From contig CAKZOI010000035.1 of NCBI GenBank assembly GCA_937136395.1, forward strand, positions 112,225 to 176,224: 64,000 nt of DNA, in the 5' to 3' direction. The stretch is from an uncultured Opitutia bacterium. Its GTDB lineage: Bacteria > Verrucomicrobiota > Verrucomicrobiia > Opitutales > Coraliomargaritaceae. The notes under the pieces are model-generated. The model did not search any database. It was not told where the DNA came from and was given only the letters and a program-made list of their open reading frames with translations. Shown here one piece after another: positions 1 through 7,909 of the stretch; position 1 is the first letter of the stretch; the number at the start of each line of letters is the position of its first letter. A program made the position numbers and the translations under genes.

Positions 1-117
1 TGCCTGCTTGATTTTCTAATCGCGGCTGATTGGGGAAAGTTTCAGCAGGGCAATATAATGTAGATGTTTCATTTGAACATGCCGAGGTTGCGCTCCCGTG
101 GCTTGTCATCTAGGGAG

Positions 118-2265
118 CTACGCAAGCACAAGTAGATAGCCGCCCACAATCAGGCAAATGATGATAGTGAGTCCGAGAGCAACCCAGAGGGCGCTACGCA
201 CGCCATGGCGTTCATCGAAATTACAATGAGCAGCAATGGGCAGCGTGGCACGTGTGGTGAGCACACGACCTAAGCGTGCGGAGATCAGCGTGCGCCCATT
301 GACTGCCCAGCCTGACGCATCCAATAGCGGAGCGAGTGTGCGTTTACGTAGTTTAAGCCAAGCAATGACCATTGATGGGAACGAAATCATGAGCACTACA
401 CCAATGATGACGAGTGGGAGTTCCCACCAGGTAAGTGCCTTCATCGTGTTAAAGAGTGAGGCGAGTCCTGCGCCAACGGCACCGAGTGCGATGCCTCCTG
501 CAGCGAGCATTCCAGCCACGCCACCCATGGACGTATTGTTTGAATCGGACTTTTTGGAACTGCTGTCGCTTGCGACTCCTTCAATGCCCGTTTCCATTTG
601 CTTCTGCATCGCTTTGTCGCGGCTGACTGCCCATTTTTCGAGCTTGTCGCCGATAAAACGTCCGACACGCATATAGGGCATTAGGAATGCCTCACGAATG
701 CTGATCGGGTTTTCGATCAGGCGCACGATGGTGGTGTCCCATAGTAAGCCTTTTCGGTCGCGAAAGATCCCATTTCGGCCGACGATTAAGTTTGCGGAAT
801 CACCCGCAGAGAAGACGGCCGCGATGTGGAATTTTTTCGGGGAATCTTTGCGACGGCATTCGCAATAAGCGACAAATGCGCGTGAAAGGGTTGCCAGCAC
901 GGTGTGCTTTGCGGGGTCGGCAACGCGTAAGCAGAGGCTGCATTCGCGCCCATCTAGATAGAGTTCACCGGCTTGAAAGATCGCGTGCTTAGACTCGTCG
1001 TAAAACTCACTGAAGTTGACAAAATTGTTGAGCACTTGAATCAGGTCACGATGGAAACGGGCGAGTTTTTCGACACCATCCACTGCTTTCATTTGTGGAG
1101 CCAAGGCTTCATCTTCTGCCAGTAGTGCGCCGACTTGCTCGTGCAGATCGGACGCTAGTATTTCACGAACTCGCAGGATCTTCAGTTTTTCGACACCAGT
1201 CTCTGGCTTCGCTTGGCGCCATATTCGATAGGCGGCAAAGCGAGTTTTCACTTGCTGCCACTCTTCGATTTCGAGGCTGTCGCCGGGACCGATGCCAAGC
1301 GGGCGAATCACTTTCTCGCATAGAGCTTGCATGCGAACTTTCCACTCTGGATTGATGCCAGATATGACTGACATGCTTGAGCCGGGGCTAACTTTAGCGA
1401 GTGGGAGTTGCTCAATGTCATCGCGTTTCTTCGAGAAATCCTCTGCCGCGATTTGTTTATACAGCGCGACGTCTCGATTCAGTGGGTCTTGTGCGCGGAT
1501 ATCAAATTCCGCGAGTTGGCAACGTGCGAAGAAGTCGTCGACCTTTCTTTCGACTGCGATGAAATGAGTGAACGCATCAGGAGTGGCATCTCCTAGAGGA
1601 AAGACATCGTCACCTTTGCTGGAATCGATTTCTCCTTGAGTCCACCATGCTTCGTAGGTGCTGAGTTCGCTAAAAAAGGCGTCGAGCTTTGTCCGCGTGA
1701 TGCCTGGCTCGCCACTGCGATCGATTTCTGCGCCGATGCACTCGATGATTTCTCCGATCAGTTGTTGAACGGTGACATCGTCGGTCGCGTCTTTGGCGAT
1801 GACGCCATCACCATTGAGGCGTGATTGGCCGTAAATTTTATCTGTATTTGCCGCTTGTTCGACCGAGATGTGTGTGGCATCCGCAGCACCCATATTGGCG
1901 AGGATTTGCTTCGCCGAAGCGAGTAATTTTTCGCCTTCTGGATCGCTGTGATTGATTGCTGCCAGAGGGAGGTCGCCCCCTTTAAAGAGCGATTCTGGTT
2001 GCGCGAGGCGAGTCATTGTCCAGTTCACTGCGGTGAGCATTTCTTCGATACGCACACGTTCATCGGCATCGAAGTCGATGAGTGAGAGCGTGCGGCGGTC
2101 GATTTCAAGATCGTTTACTGGGCAACTCAAGGCGACCCAAAGCTTGGGGTCTAAGGTGTTGAGCTGCTTGAGGTCTTCAACGGTGTTGAGCTCTGCTTGG
2201 AAGATGCCACCCATTCGTTTAAAGTTCCAAGGGTGTGATCCGCTGAAGATGGGTTTGATATTCAT
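118..2265 (-). CDS. EF-hand-like large membrane protein of unknown function
   Basis: A protein of about 715 residues that I cannot assign to a characterised family. I chose the ATG at 2265; an in-frame TTG lies three codons upstream. Near residues 60-75 the pattern DFDADERVRIEE resembles a degenerate EF-hand calcium loop, and LNGDGVIAKD further on resembles a second. The middle is long, helical and charged. Two hydrophobic helices lie near residues 595-660 (a glycine/alanine-rich one, then WWELPLVIIGVVLMISF) and a third closes the C-terminus, so the large N-terminal part is probably a soluble domain anchored by its C-terminal end. A Ser/Asn/Lys-rich linker precedes the first helix. No operon partner is evident, since the next gene upstream diverges. 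Function unknown; calcium binding is only suggested. Confidence 0.75.
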   Translation of the reverse strand: MNIKPIFSGSHPWNFKRMGGIFQAELNTVEDLKQLNTLDPKLWVALSCPVNDLEIDRRTLSLIDFDADERVRIEEMLTAVNWTMTRLAQPESLFKGGDLPLAAINHSDPEGEKLLASAKQILANMGAADATHISVEQAANTDKIYGQSRLNGDGVIAKDATDDVTVQQLIGEIIECIGAEIDRSGEPGITRTKLDAFFSELSTYEAWWTQGEIDSSKGDDVFPLGDATPDAFTHFIAVERKVDDFFARCQLAEFDIRAQDPLNRDVALYKQIAAEDFSKKRDDIEQLPLAKVSPGSSMSVISGINPEWKVRMQALCEKVIRPLGIGPGDSLEIEEWQQVKTRFAAYRIWRQAKPETGVEKLKILRVREILASDLHEQVGALLAEDEALAPQMKAVDGVEKLARFHRDLIQVLNNFVNFSEFYDESKHAIFQAGELYLDGRECSLCLRVADPAKHTVLATLSRAFVAYCECRRKDSPKKFHIAAVFSAGDSANLIVGRNGIFRDRKGLLWDTTIVRLIENPISIREAFLMPYMRVGRFIGDKLEKWAVSRDKAMQKQMETGIEGVASDSSSKKSDSNNTSMGGVAGMLAAGGIALGAVGAGLASLFNTMKALTWWELPLVIIGVVLMISFPSMVIAWLKLRKRTLAPLLDASGWAVNGRTLISARLGRVLTTRATLPIAAHCNFDERHGVRSALWVALGLTIIICLIVGGYLLVLA

Positions 2266-2344
2266 TGGTTCCAATTGATAGACGGCGCAGGGAACAATTC
2301 AAACTTTATACGTTTGTGAGGGCATGTTAACTTGAATAGTTTAG

Positions 2345-2653
2345 ATGACAAAACTTATGAAACCTTCTGTTGAAATTGAATATTGCCCAGGTTGTCGTTG
2401 GCTTTTGCGAGCAAGTTGGACAGCGCAGGAATTGTTGACGACTTTTGAGGCCGAGCTGGGCGCTGTGACCTTACGCCCATCTGAGATCGGTGGCACCTTT
2501 CGCGTTACCGTCGATGGTGTGCAGGTCTGGGATCGTAAGACCGCTGGTCGTTTTCCTGAGATGAAAGAGCTGAAGCAAGCAGTGCGCGATCAGATTGCTC
2601 CCGAGCGGAATCTCGGGCATAGCGATACCGAGGAACGGCAAGGGGAGGCGTAA
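2345..2653 (+). CDS. SelT/SelW/SelH (Rdx) family thioredoxin-like protein
   Basis: A 102-residue protein matching the Rdx family: a beta strand ending in the redox motif C14-P-G-C17, followed by a helix and the segment GGTFRVTVDGVQVWDRK typical of the family. In selenoprotein W the second active-site position is selenocysteine; here it is cysteine, so no SECIS element is needed. The expected role is cytoplasmic thiol redox chemistry, but the substrate is unknown for bacterial members. An alternative ATG lies at 2357, and neither start has a good ribosome-binding site. The stop codon is 3 bases before the SMUG1 gene, so the two are probably co-transcribed. Confidence 0.85.
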   Translation: MTKLMKPSVEIEYCPGCRWLLRASWTAQELLTTFEAELGAVTLRPSEIGGTFRVTVDGVQVWDRKTAGRFPEMKELKQAVRDQIAPERNLGHSDTEERQGEA

Positions 2654-2656
2654 TTT

Positions 2657-3382
2657 ATGTCTAATACCATTTCTAATACTGTTCTTGAAGCAGCCAAAAC
2701 TCTATCCGATGCGGTGAATGCTTTAGATTTTGCACCTCCCACAACGCACATTTATAATCCTTTGACCTACGCTTGGGCGGGGCACCGTAGCTACATTGAG
2801 CAGCATGCCAATTCGCACAAGAAGGTTATCTTCATGGGGATGAATCCTGGGCCATTTGGCATGGCTCAATGTGGCGTGCCTTTTGGAGAGATCGATCTCG
2901 TGCGCGATTGGGTCGGTGTGTATGAGTTGATCGGTAAACCAGATCATGAACACCCGAAACGGTTGATCGAAGGCTTTGCGTGTTCGCGTAGCGAAGTGAG
3001 TGGCCGGCGTTTATGGGGCACTTTTAGAGAGCGCTACCCAAGCGCGGAGGATTTTTTTGCAGATCATTTCGTGGCGAATTACTGCCCACTGGTTTTTATG
3101 GAAGAAAGTGGTCGTAACCGCACGCCTGATAAATTGCCAGCGGCTGAAGTCGAAGCGCTCTATGCTGTGTGTGACGCGCATTTACGTAGTTTGGTCACGA
3201 GTTTAAAACCAGACTGGGTGATTGGTGTCGGTGCGTTTGCTGAAGGGCGGGCGAAGATTGCCTTGAAAGGAAGCAGTGTGAAGATCGGTCGAATCTTGCA
3301 CCCCAGCCCGGCAAGTCCGGCAGCAAATCGCGGTTGGGGAGAGCAGGCGACAAAGCAACTGGAGGCGCTAGGCATTTGGTAG
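2657..3382 (+). CDS. SMUG1-type uracil-DNA glycosylase
   Basis: A 241-residue member of the uracil-DNA glycosylase superfamily, SMUG1 family, which removes uracil and oxidised pyrimidines such as 5-hydroxymethyluracil from DNA in base-excision repair. The catalytic loop GMNPGPFGMAQCGVPFG is at residues 61-77 and nearly matches animal SMUG1 (Cys where the animal enzyme has Thr). The second motif HPSPASPAANRGW, at about 215-227, is the DNA-intercalating loop. Length fits the family. A strong Shine-Dalgarno sequence (GGGGAGG) precedes the ATG. It follows the SelW-like gene by 3 bases. SMUG1 is patchily distributed in bacteria and may replace the usual Ung, which is not seen in this window. Confidence 0.92.
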   Translation: MSNTISNTVLEAAKTLSDAVNALDFAPPTTHIYNPLTYAWAGHRSYIEQHANSHKKVIFMGMNPGPFGMAQCGVPFGEIDLVRDWVGVYELIGKPDHEHPKRLIEGFACSRSEVSGRRLWGTFRERYPSAEDFFADHFVANYCPLVFMEESGRNRTPDKLPAAEVEALYAVCDAHLRSLVTSLKPDWVIGVGAFAEGRAKIALKGSSVKIGRILHPSPASPAANRGWGEQATKQLEALGIW

Positions 3383-3399
3383 GCGCAGTCTGACAGACT

Positions 3400-3430
3400 T
3401 GTGAACGTTCAACGTCGAACGTCGAATGCG
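3400..3430. repeat. GAACGTT-type iterated repeat, copy 1
   Basis: Iterations of a degenerate unit (GAACGTTCAACGTCGAACGT) in the gap after the SMUG1 gene. Related copies occur at 3560-3600, 10366-10456, 26808-26865 and 61786-61825. Confidence 0.6.
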
Positions 3431-3556
3431 CTTAGGTGTAGGGGATTCACTGGTGAAGACCGCGGTGGAAGGGGGCAGAGCACTGGGGGCGTCACAAGGA
3501 AACTACCTCAAGAATGTCCGATAGCGTAAGCTTTTGGTTTGTCGCAGACTCATTCA

Positions 3557-4558
3557 TCATTGGACGTTCGATGTTGGAGGTTCAACGTTCACCAGTTCAC
3601 ACGTTCCAAGAACAGCTTTCACGACTTCGCCCATTTTTTCGTAGTCAAGGCGGTCCCAAGTGTCGCCAGCTTTGTGATATTCTTTGTTTCGATAGAAGGC
3701 CGTGTCGGAGACCATTGCGGCGTCGTAGCCGAACTCCCAATAATTGCGATGGTCGGAGAAGTCGATGCCTGGGATATTGGTTGGTGCTGCGATGGAATAG
3801 ACATCGATTTCACCCGCACCTTTCATTTTAGATTTTACGGTTTTGATGTAGTCGCGTTGCTCGAGTTTGCCAATGACTGCGATGAAGTCGCCGGTGTTTG
3901 GGTATAGAACATTAAAGAGGGGGGATGGATACTGTTGAGAACCAAGTGTGTCGTCGTAATAACCGATCATTTCGAGCACGATCACACCGAGGATCTCGGT
4001 GCCTTCTTCTGCAGTGGCTTTTGCATGGTAATAACTACCCATACGCTTGGTCGCAAAGAATGGCGGCTCTTCGAGTGTATAGGCGACGAGTTCGACCGTG
4101 TGGCTTGGTGGGTGTTGACCGTATACGTAAGCGAGCTCAATGAGGCCTGCGACACCACTGGCATTGTCATCGGCTCCGGGAGTATCGCCGTGTGAATCGT
4201 AGTGTGCCCCGATGATTTGTCGCGGTCCAGTCTCCGGACCATAGAAGCAGCGAATGTTGTAGTAAGTGGATCCACTGATCGTGAATGATTGCCGCAGAAC
4301 ACGTCCGCCAGCTTTAGTGAAGTGATCTTCGATGTAGGCCGCCGACTTGTTTAGGTTCTCCGTGTGACGGAAACTTCGTGGATGGAAGTCGATAGAGAGG
4401 GTTTTGACCACCGTTTGCATGCGGTCGGTGTCGACTTTGATTGTGACCGCGTCATTGGCGCTTACAGTTGGTTGGGCCAAGTAGAGCCAGATCGGGAAAA
4501 GCACGACGGCTACACCGATGGATACGTTGCGGATAAATTTGAGGAATTTTTTGAGCAT
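3557..4558 (-). CDS. membrane-anchored M28-family zinc metallopeptidase
   Basis: A 333-residue protein with one N-terminal transmembrane segment (about residues 10-30) followed by an M28 peptidase domain. Visible zinc-site elements are H119 in GAHYDSHGD, the bridging Asp in GADDNASG (130-131), the catalytic pair E163-E164, a later Asp in MVSDTAFYRN and the His in EYHKAGDT. Members of M28 are aminopeptidases or carboxypeptidases with two zinc ions; this one should act on the periplasmic side of the inner membrane. It is the last gene of the reverse-strand VWA/MotA-like run, 145 bases after the VWA gene, so co-transcription is possible but not certain. The C-terminal tail VNVEPPTSNVQ is encoded by an iterated repeat and is probably not part of the ancestral protein. 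Confidence 0.88.
   Translation of the reverse strand: MLKKFLKFIRNVSIGVAVVLFPIWLYLAQPTVSANDAVTIKVDTDRMQTVVKTLSIDFHPRSFRHTENLNKSAAYIEDHFTKAGGRVLRQSFTISGSTYYNIRCFYGPETGPRQIIGAHYDSHGDTPGADDNASGVAGLIELAYVYGQHPPSHTVELVAYTLEEPPFFATKRMGSYYHAKATAEEGTEILGVIVLEMIGYYDDTLGSQQYPSPLFNVLYPNTGDFIAVIGKLEQRDYIKTVKSKMKGAGEIDVYSIAAPTNIPGIDFSDHRNYWEFGYDAAMVSDTAFYRNKEYHKAGDTWDRLDYEKMGEVVKAVLGTCELVNVEPPTSNVQ
3560..3600. repeat. GAACGTT-type iterated repeat, copy 2, overlapping a coding end
   Basis: The same degenerate unit (GGACGTTCGATGTTGGAGGT and onward). It overlaps the 3' end of the M28 peptidase gene and encodes the last residues of that protein. Confidence 0.6.
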
Positions 4559-4675
4559 GGTTGTGGGCTATCTGATTTGTAGCTTGGCAAATAGTGGCAA
4601 GTGGTCGGAGCCGACTGTAGGTCCGGTGTTTCTATTTACTGTAGACATGCGTCGGGATCGTGGCGATGGGATAAG

Positions 4676-4691
4676 CAGACAGGAGTGTCTG
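4676..4691. repeat. short palindrome CAGACAGGAGTGTCTG
   Basis: An imperfect palindrome in the gap between the VWA and M28 genes. An identical copy lies at 31045-31060, with variants at 6795-6810 and 26726-26745. It could act as a small hairpin in the transcript. Confidence 0.55.
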
Positions 4692-4703
4692 TTTCACGTT
4701 TTG

Positions 4704-5696
4704 CTAAATGCGTGGTTTGAGAATAAGCACGCCATCGTGGGCCTCGGCGATTTCGCGCATGATATTGGCGAAGCGGGTGTTGCCTTGTGGGGCGCCGAGT
4801 TGGAAGGGACTGATGAGTGTCGGGAAGCCGACGGCGCTGATTGAAACGGACCGCTTGCCTGTGTTTGGGTTGCGCGGGTTGAGGCGGTCGAGCTTGATGA
4901 GGAAGCTTTGAGTCGAGCCTTGGAAGTCGTCGCCAATTACGTAGAGGCTCATCTTGTCGTTGGCTTGGAGTCTTGGTTTTAAATCACGAATCGCATTGCG
5001 AACTCCAGGTTCGGGGTCACTGACGCTTAGCATCGGGTAACGTAATATATTTTGCAGTGCTTGCTGGCGCAGGCCAGGCTTGTCGGGTAGCCAGATGCCA
5101 CGGCGATTGCCGATCATGTAGTTCCCGCTTGTATCTAGAAATTGAATACTGCGCACTTCGGGTAAGCTGTCGAGTAACTCGCGGATCTGTTCGATCACCC
5201 CGTAGTGAAGTTGCTTTGTGAGTTGGTTGCGCATGCTGCCAGAGGTATCGATAACGAAAGCGACATGCGTGGCATCTGCAGGAAGTCCGATGGGGGGGAG
5301 GTTTTCGTGCTCGAAGCTTTGCAGGAGTCGGTTGGCCTCAGCGGCCGCTTGCTCGGCGGTGCTTAAGTTCGCTTTGCGGCTGTCGAACTCCTGCTGGAGA
5401 TCTGCGAGTTGCGACTCCATTTCTTGGATGAGTGACAGAATACGTTGACGCTCTTGACTGGTGACTTCGCTGTTGAGTGCTGCTTCGAGGATGGATGCTT
5501 TGTTGGCAATGTCAGCTTCGAGCATAGCGAGTTGCTCGCGCATGGCTTCGAGAGTCGGCACATCGATTTCGCTTTCTACTCCCGCCTTGCCTGAACCAAT
5601 GGAGAGGATGAATAACAATAGAATCGCCCCAAACCCACAGCATAGGCAGTCGAGAAAGGAGAGGCTGAATACCTCGATAGGGCGACGTTTGATCAT
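4704..5696 (-). CDS. membrane-anchored VWA-domain protein (intact MIDAS)
   Basis: A 330-residue protein. The N-terminus carries a conserved segment SFLDCLCCGFGAILLLFIL (about residues 13-31) forming a single transmembrane helix with the short N-terminus cytoplasmic, as in MotB/TolR/ExbD-like proteins. A coiled coil follows (about 45-130), then a von Willebrand factor A domain whose metal site DTSGSM begins at D150, so the MIDAS motif is intact. The domain should lie in the periplasm. It is downstream of a paralogous VWA protein and a MotA/TolQ/ExbB-like channel protein, all on the reverse strand. I infer that the three form an inner-membrane complex in which channel subunits drive or gate the VWA proteins. 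The substrate is unknown. Confidence 0.85.
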   Translation of the reverse strand: MIKRRPIEVFSLSFLDCLCCGFGAILLLFILSIGSGKAGVESEIDVPTLEAMREQLAMLEADIANKASILEAALNSEVTSQERQRILSLIQEMESQLADLQQEFDSRKANLSTAEQAAAEANRLLQSFEHENLPPIGLPADATHVAFVIDTSGSMRNQLTKQLHYGVIEQIRELLDSLPEVRSIQFLDTSGNYMIGNRRGIWLPDKPGLRQQALQNILRYPMLSVSDPEPGVRNAIRDLKPRLQANDKMSLYVIGDDFQGSTQSFLIKLDRLNPRNPNTGKRSVSISAVGFPTLISPFQLGAPQGNTRFANIMREIAEAHDGVLILKPRI

Positions 5697-5745
5697 TTCA
5701 AAATGTTAGCTTTCAGAATTTCAGCTTTCAGAATTTCAGCTTTTT

Positions 5746-6759
5746 CTAAAGCGCTGGCCAGTCGTTGTCGGGGATGAGTGTGATGCCATTGGTGCGACCA
5801 CTGAGTTTCCAGAATAGACCGGCGGCGGAGGGGTCGCCTTCGAAGGGGAAGAGGATGGCGTTGAAAGGGAAATTTGGGCGCGTATTCATCGCGCTGTTGA
5901 AGAGCCGCACGCGGTCGGCTTCGGAGAGTAGGCGTCCGCTTGGTGCGGGTGCTGTGGGTAAGCCATCGCCGATAAGTAGTAGGCTGCTGGCACGTTCTTT
6001 GAGCTGTTTTACTTGTTGGAGTGCATTCGCTAGGTCGGCACCGCCTTTAGCTTCGAGTGTGTCGAGGCGATCTAAAAAGGTGAGCAGTGCATTATTGTCG
6101 TAGGGGTCGATGTAGGGGTTCGACTGACTGCCGGTGAGTGGAGTGCTGCGTTCGTTCATCTGAAATACGGCAACTAGAGTGCCCTTTGGGATGGCAGCCA
6201 GCACGGCCCGAGTTGCGGCCTTTGCTCGGAGCCACTTTTCGGAGGTGGCACCTTGCCCATTTTGGATCAATGCAATGGCTTCTTTTGCGTTGGCACCGAG
6301 CATACTGCCAGAGCTTTCGAGTAGAATGACGGCTCTAGGCCCACGTAGTTGCAGTCCTGATAGATAGCTTTGATCTGCGGATGGGCGATCGAGTGCGGCG
6401 GCTTGTTGTGGTGCTTGCTCTTTCGTTTCGAGCGCTTTCAGTGCTTCCGCTTGATCTTCAATGGCTTTGGCGAGTCGCTCTTGTTCGGCACCGAGCTGTG
6501 CGATGCTGGTGGCATTGGTGTCGGGCTGAGGGTCGAGTGCAGAGATGTCTTTATCGAGTGATTTTTGCTTGGCCTCGGCTTCTTCGATCGCGGCTTGCAG
6601 GGTTTCAAGTGCCTCTGATGATTGGCTCACCTCGGTATCGCTTAGGGTGATTTGTTTCTTTGCGGTCAGTATAAACAGCAAAAGCACAGCGCCAAAGCCA
6701 CAGCAAATGCAGTCCATAAAGGACAGTGCAGAGCTTTGGGCTTCACGACGTTTTTTCAT
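5746..6759 (-). CDS. membrane-anchored VWA-domain protein (altered MIDAS)
   Basis: A 337-residue paralogue of the next gene downstream, with the same layout: transmembrane segment SFMDCICCGFGAVLLLFIL (about 13-31), a glutamate/alanine-rich coiled coil (about 45-115) and a VWA domain from about residue 140. The first metal-ligand position is Glu rather than Asp (E148-SSGSM), so metal binding may be weakened or altered. The gap to the neighbouring VWA gene is 49 bases and contains a direct repeat of TTCAGAATTTCAGC. The gene starts 34 bases after the MotA/TolQ-like gene, consistent with an operon. The VWA fold is clear; the role is inferred from context. Confidence 0.83.
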   Translation of the reverse strand: MKKRREAQSSALSFMDCICCGFGAVLLLFILTAKKQITLSDTEVSQSSEALETLQAAIEEAEAKQKSLDKDISALDPQPDTNATSIAQLGAEQERLAKAIEDQAEALKALETKEQAPQQAAALDRPSADQSYLSGLQLRGPRAVILLESSGSMLGANAKEAIALIQNGQGATSEKWLRAKAATRAVLAAIPKGTLVAVFQMNERSTPLTGSQSNPYIDPYDNNALLTFLDRLDTLEAKGGADLANALQQVKQLKERASSLLLIGDGLPTAPAPSGRLLSEADRVRLFNSAMNTRPNFPFNAILFPFEGDPSAAGLFWKLSGRTNGITLIPDNDWPAL

Positions 6760-6793
6760 GAGTTACGATATGCGGGATGGGAAAATGCGTCGG

Positions 6794-7729
6794 TCAGACA
6801 CTCTTGTCTGATTCTTTCTTCGTCTCAGTTTCGGGCGTTCTCGCTTCCACGCTCGGCGTATCTGCTGTCTGCGCTTCATTGTCGCGATCGAAAAGTTTGT
6901 CGAGAAGTTGCTCACGGCAAAAGGTTTGTAGGCGTAGGATGAGCCCTTCTTGGCCACCTTGGAGCAAGTGGATGAGCAACATGAGCACAATGCTGATGAA
7001 CAAGGCAACAAGGGTAGAGTTGAAGGCGACGCCGAGCGCGCTAGTGACTCCTGAAATATCGCCCTGAAGCGCTTCATCCGCACGTTGTAGAGCGACGCCG
7101 ATGCCGCGCACGGTGCCAATGAAGCCAATCGACGGGATCGCCCAGACGAGATAGCGCAGCATCGACAGTTCGCTTTCCTGCTGTTCGGCGGCAACTTCCA
7201 AGCGCCCCATAATGGTTTCTGTGGCCTCGGGCACACTGCCAGTCATGTGGTAACGCTCCAAGCCTCGCGCCATGACATAAGGGAGTATTTTATTTTTCAG
7301 GTCTGGAGCTTGGCTCTTCACCTCAAACTGGTCAGCAAGTTTACCCGCTCTTTCGCGAGTGATGCTTTTTGCTCCATCCAGAAGGTCTATTTCAGGGTCG
7401 GATTCGAGTCCTTCGCTTTCGGGAGCGAAGCGCCCAAGGGTTTTCGCCTCATGATTGAGTAGGATGAATTTATAGACTAGAATCATCAGCCCCCAGAGTA
7501 GTAGCGAAAGGCAAATTTGCTGTTCGTAGTCTTTGAGTATGATGAAGATGCTTGCAGAATCAGAGCCGCCATCGACGCCGATGGTTTGTCCGAGTGCAGC
7601 TTCGTATGCTTGTGGGCGAATCAGCACGCCATAAATGACGCCGACAAATATGAAGGAGGCGATCAGCCCCATGCTGAAAATGAGACCTTTGACTGAAAAG
7701 AGGCCGCGCTCGGGATTTCGTAAACTCAT
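6794..7729 (-). CDS. MotA/TolQ/ExbB-family proton channel protein
   Basis: A 311-residue inner-membrane protein. Transmembrane helices are visible near residues 12-35, 70-92, 185-205 and 230-255, separated by a cytoplasmic helical region. The segment AIPSIGFIGTVRGIGVALQRAD followed by VTSALGVAFNSTLVALFISIVLM matches the conserved pore region of the MotA/TolQ/ExbB family, whose pentamers conduct protons around a dimer of MotB/TolR/ExbD proteins. It is the first gene of a reverse-strand operon with two VWA proteins whose single N-terminal helix could be the partner. No ExbD/TolR or peptidoglycan-binding MotB gene is adjacent. The last codons overlap a short palindrome. Confidence 0.85.
   Translation of the reverse strand: MSLRNPERGLFSVKGLIFSMGLIASFIFVGVIYGVLIRPQAYEAALGQTIGVDGGSDSASIFIILKDYEQQICLSLLLWGLMILVYKFILLNHEAKTLGRFAPESEGLESDPEIDLLDGAKSITRERAGKLADQFEVKSQAPDLKNKILPYVMARGLERYHMTGSVPEATETIMGRLEVAAEQQESELSMLRYLVWAIPSIGFIGTVRGIGVALQRADEALQGDISGVTSALGVAFNSTLVALFISIVLMLLIHLLQGGQEGLILRLQTFCREQLLDKLFDRDNEAQTADTPSVEARTPETETKKESDKSV
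6795..6810. repeat. short palindrome CAGACACTCTTGTCTG inside a coding end
   Basis: A variant of the CAGACA palindrome. It overlaps the last codons and the stop codon of the MotA/TolQ-like gene. Confidence 0.5.
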
Positions 7730-7909
7730 AGTGGGAAAAGTGGGCAGTGCTTAGTTGATAGTGGTCAGAATGAGACGATTTGTTCCAGATGCAAAATACA
7801 AATGAAGCTCAGAACGAGCGCTTCACCAGGCGAAATGGCCTTTTTCATTGCGCATTAGGGGTTTCGCGCTTCTGTCTTCTACCTCCTAAATTCTAATTTC
7901 TCATATATT

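Noticed and set aside
4704-7729. Zorya-type antiphage system
   Set aside because: Zorya has a MotA-like ZorA and a MotB-like ZorB with a peptidoglycan-binding domain, plus helicase or nuclease genes. Here the partners are VWA proteins and no nuclease or helicase is near.
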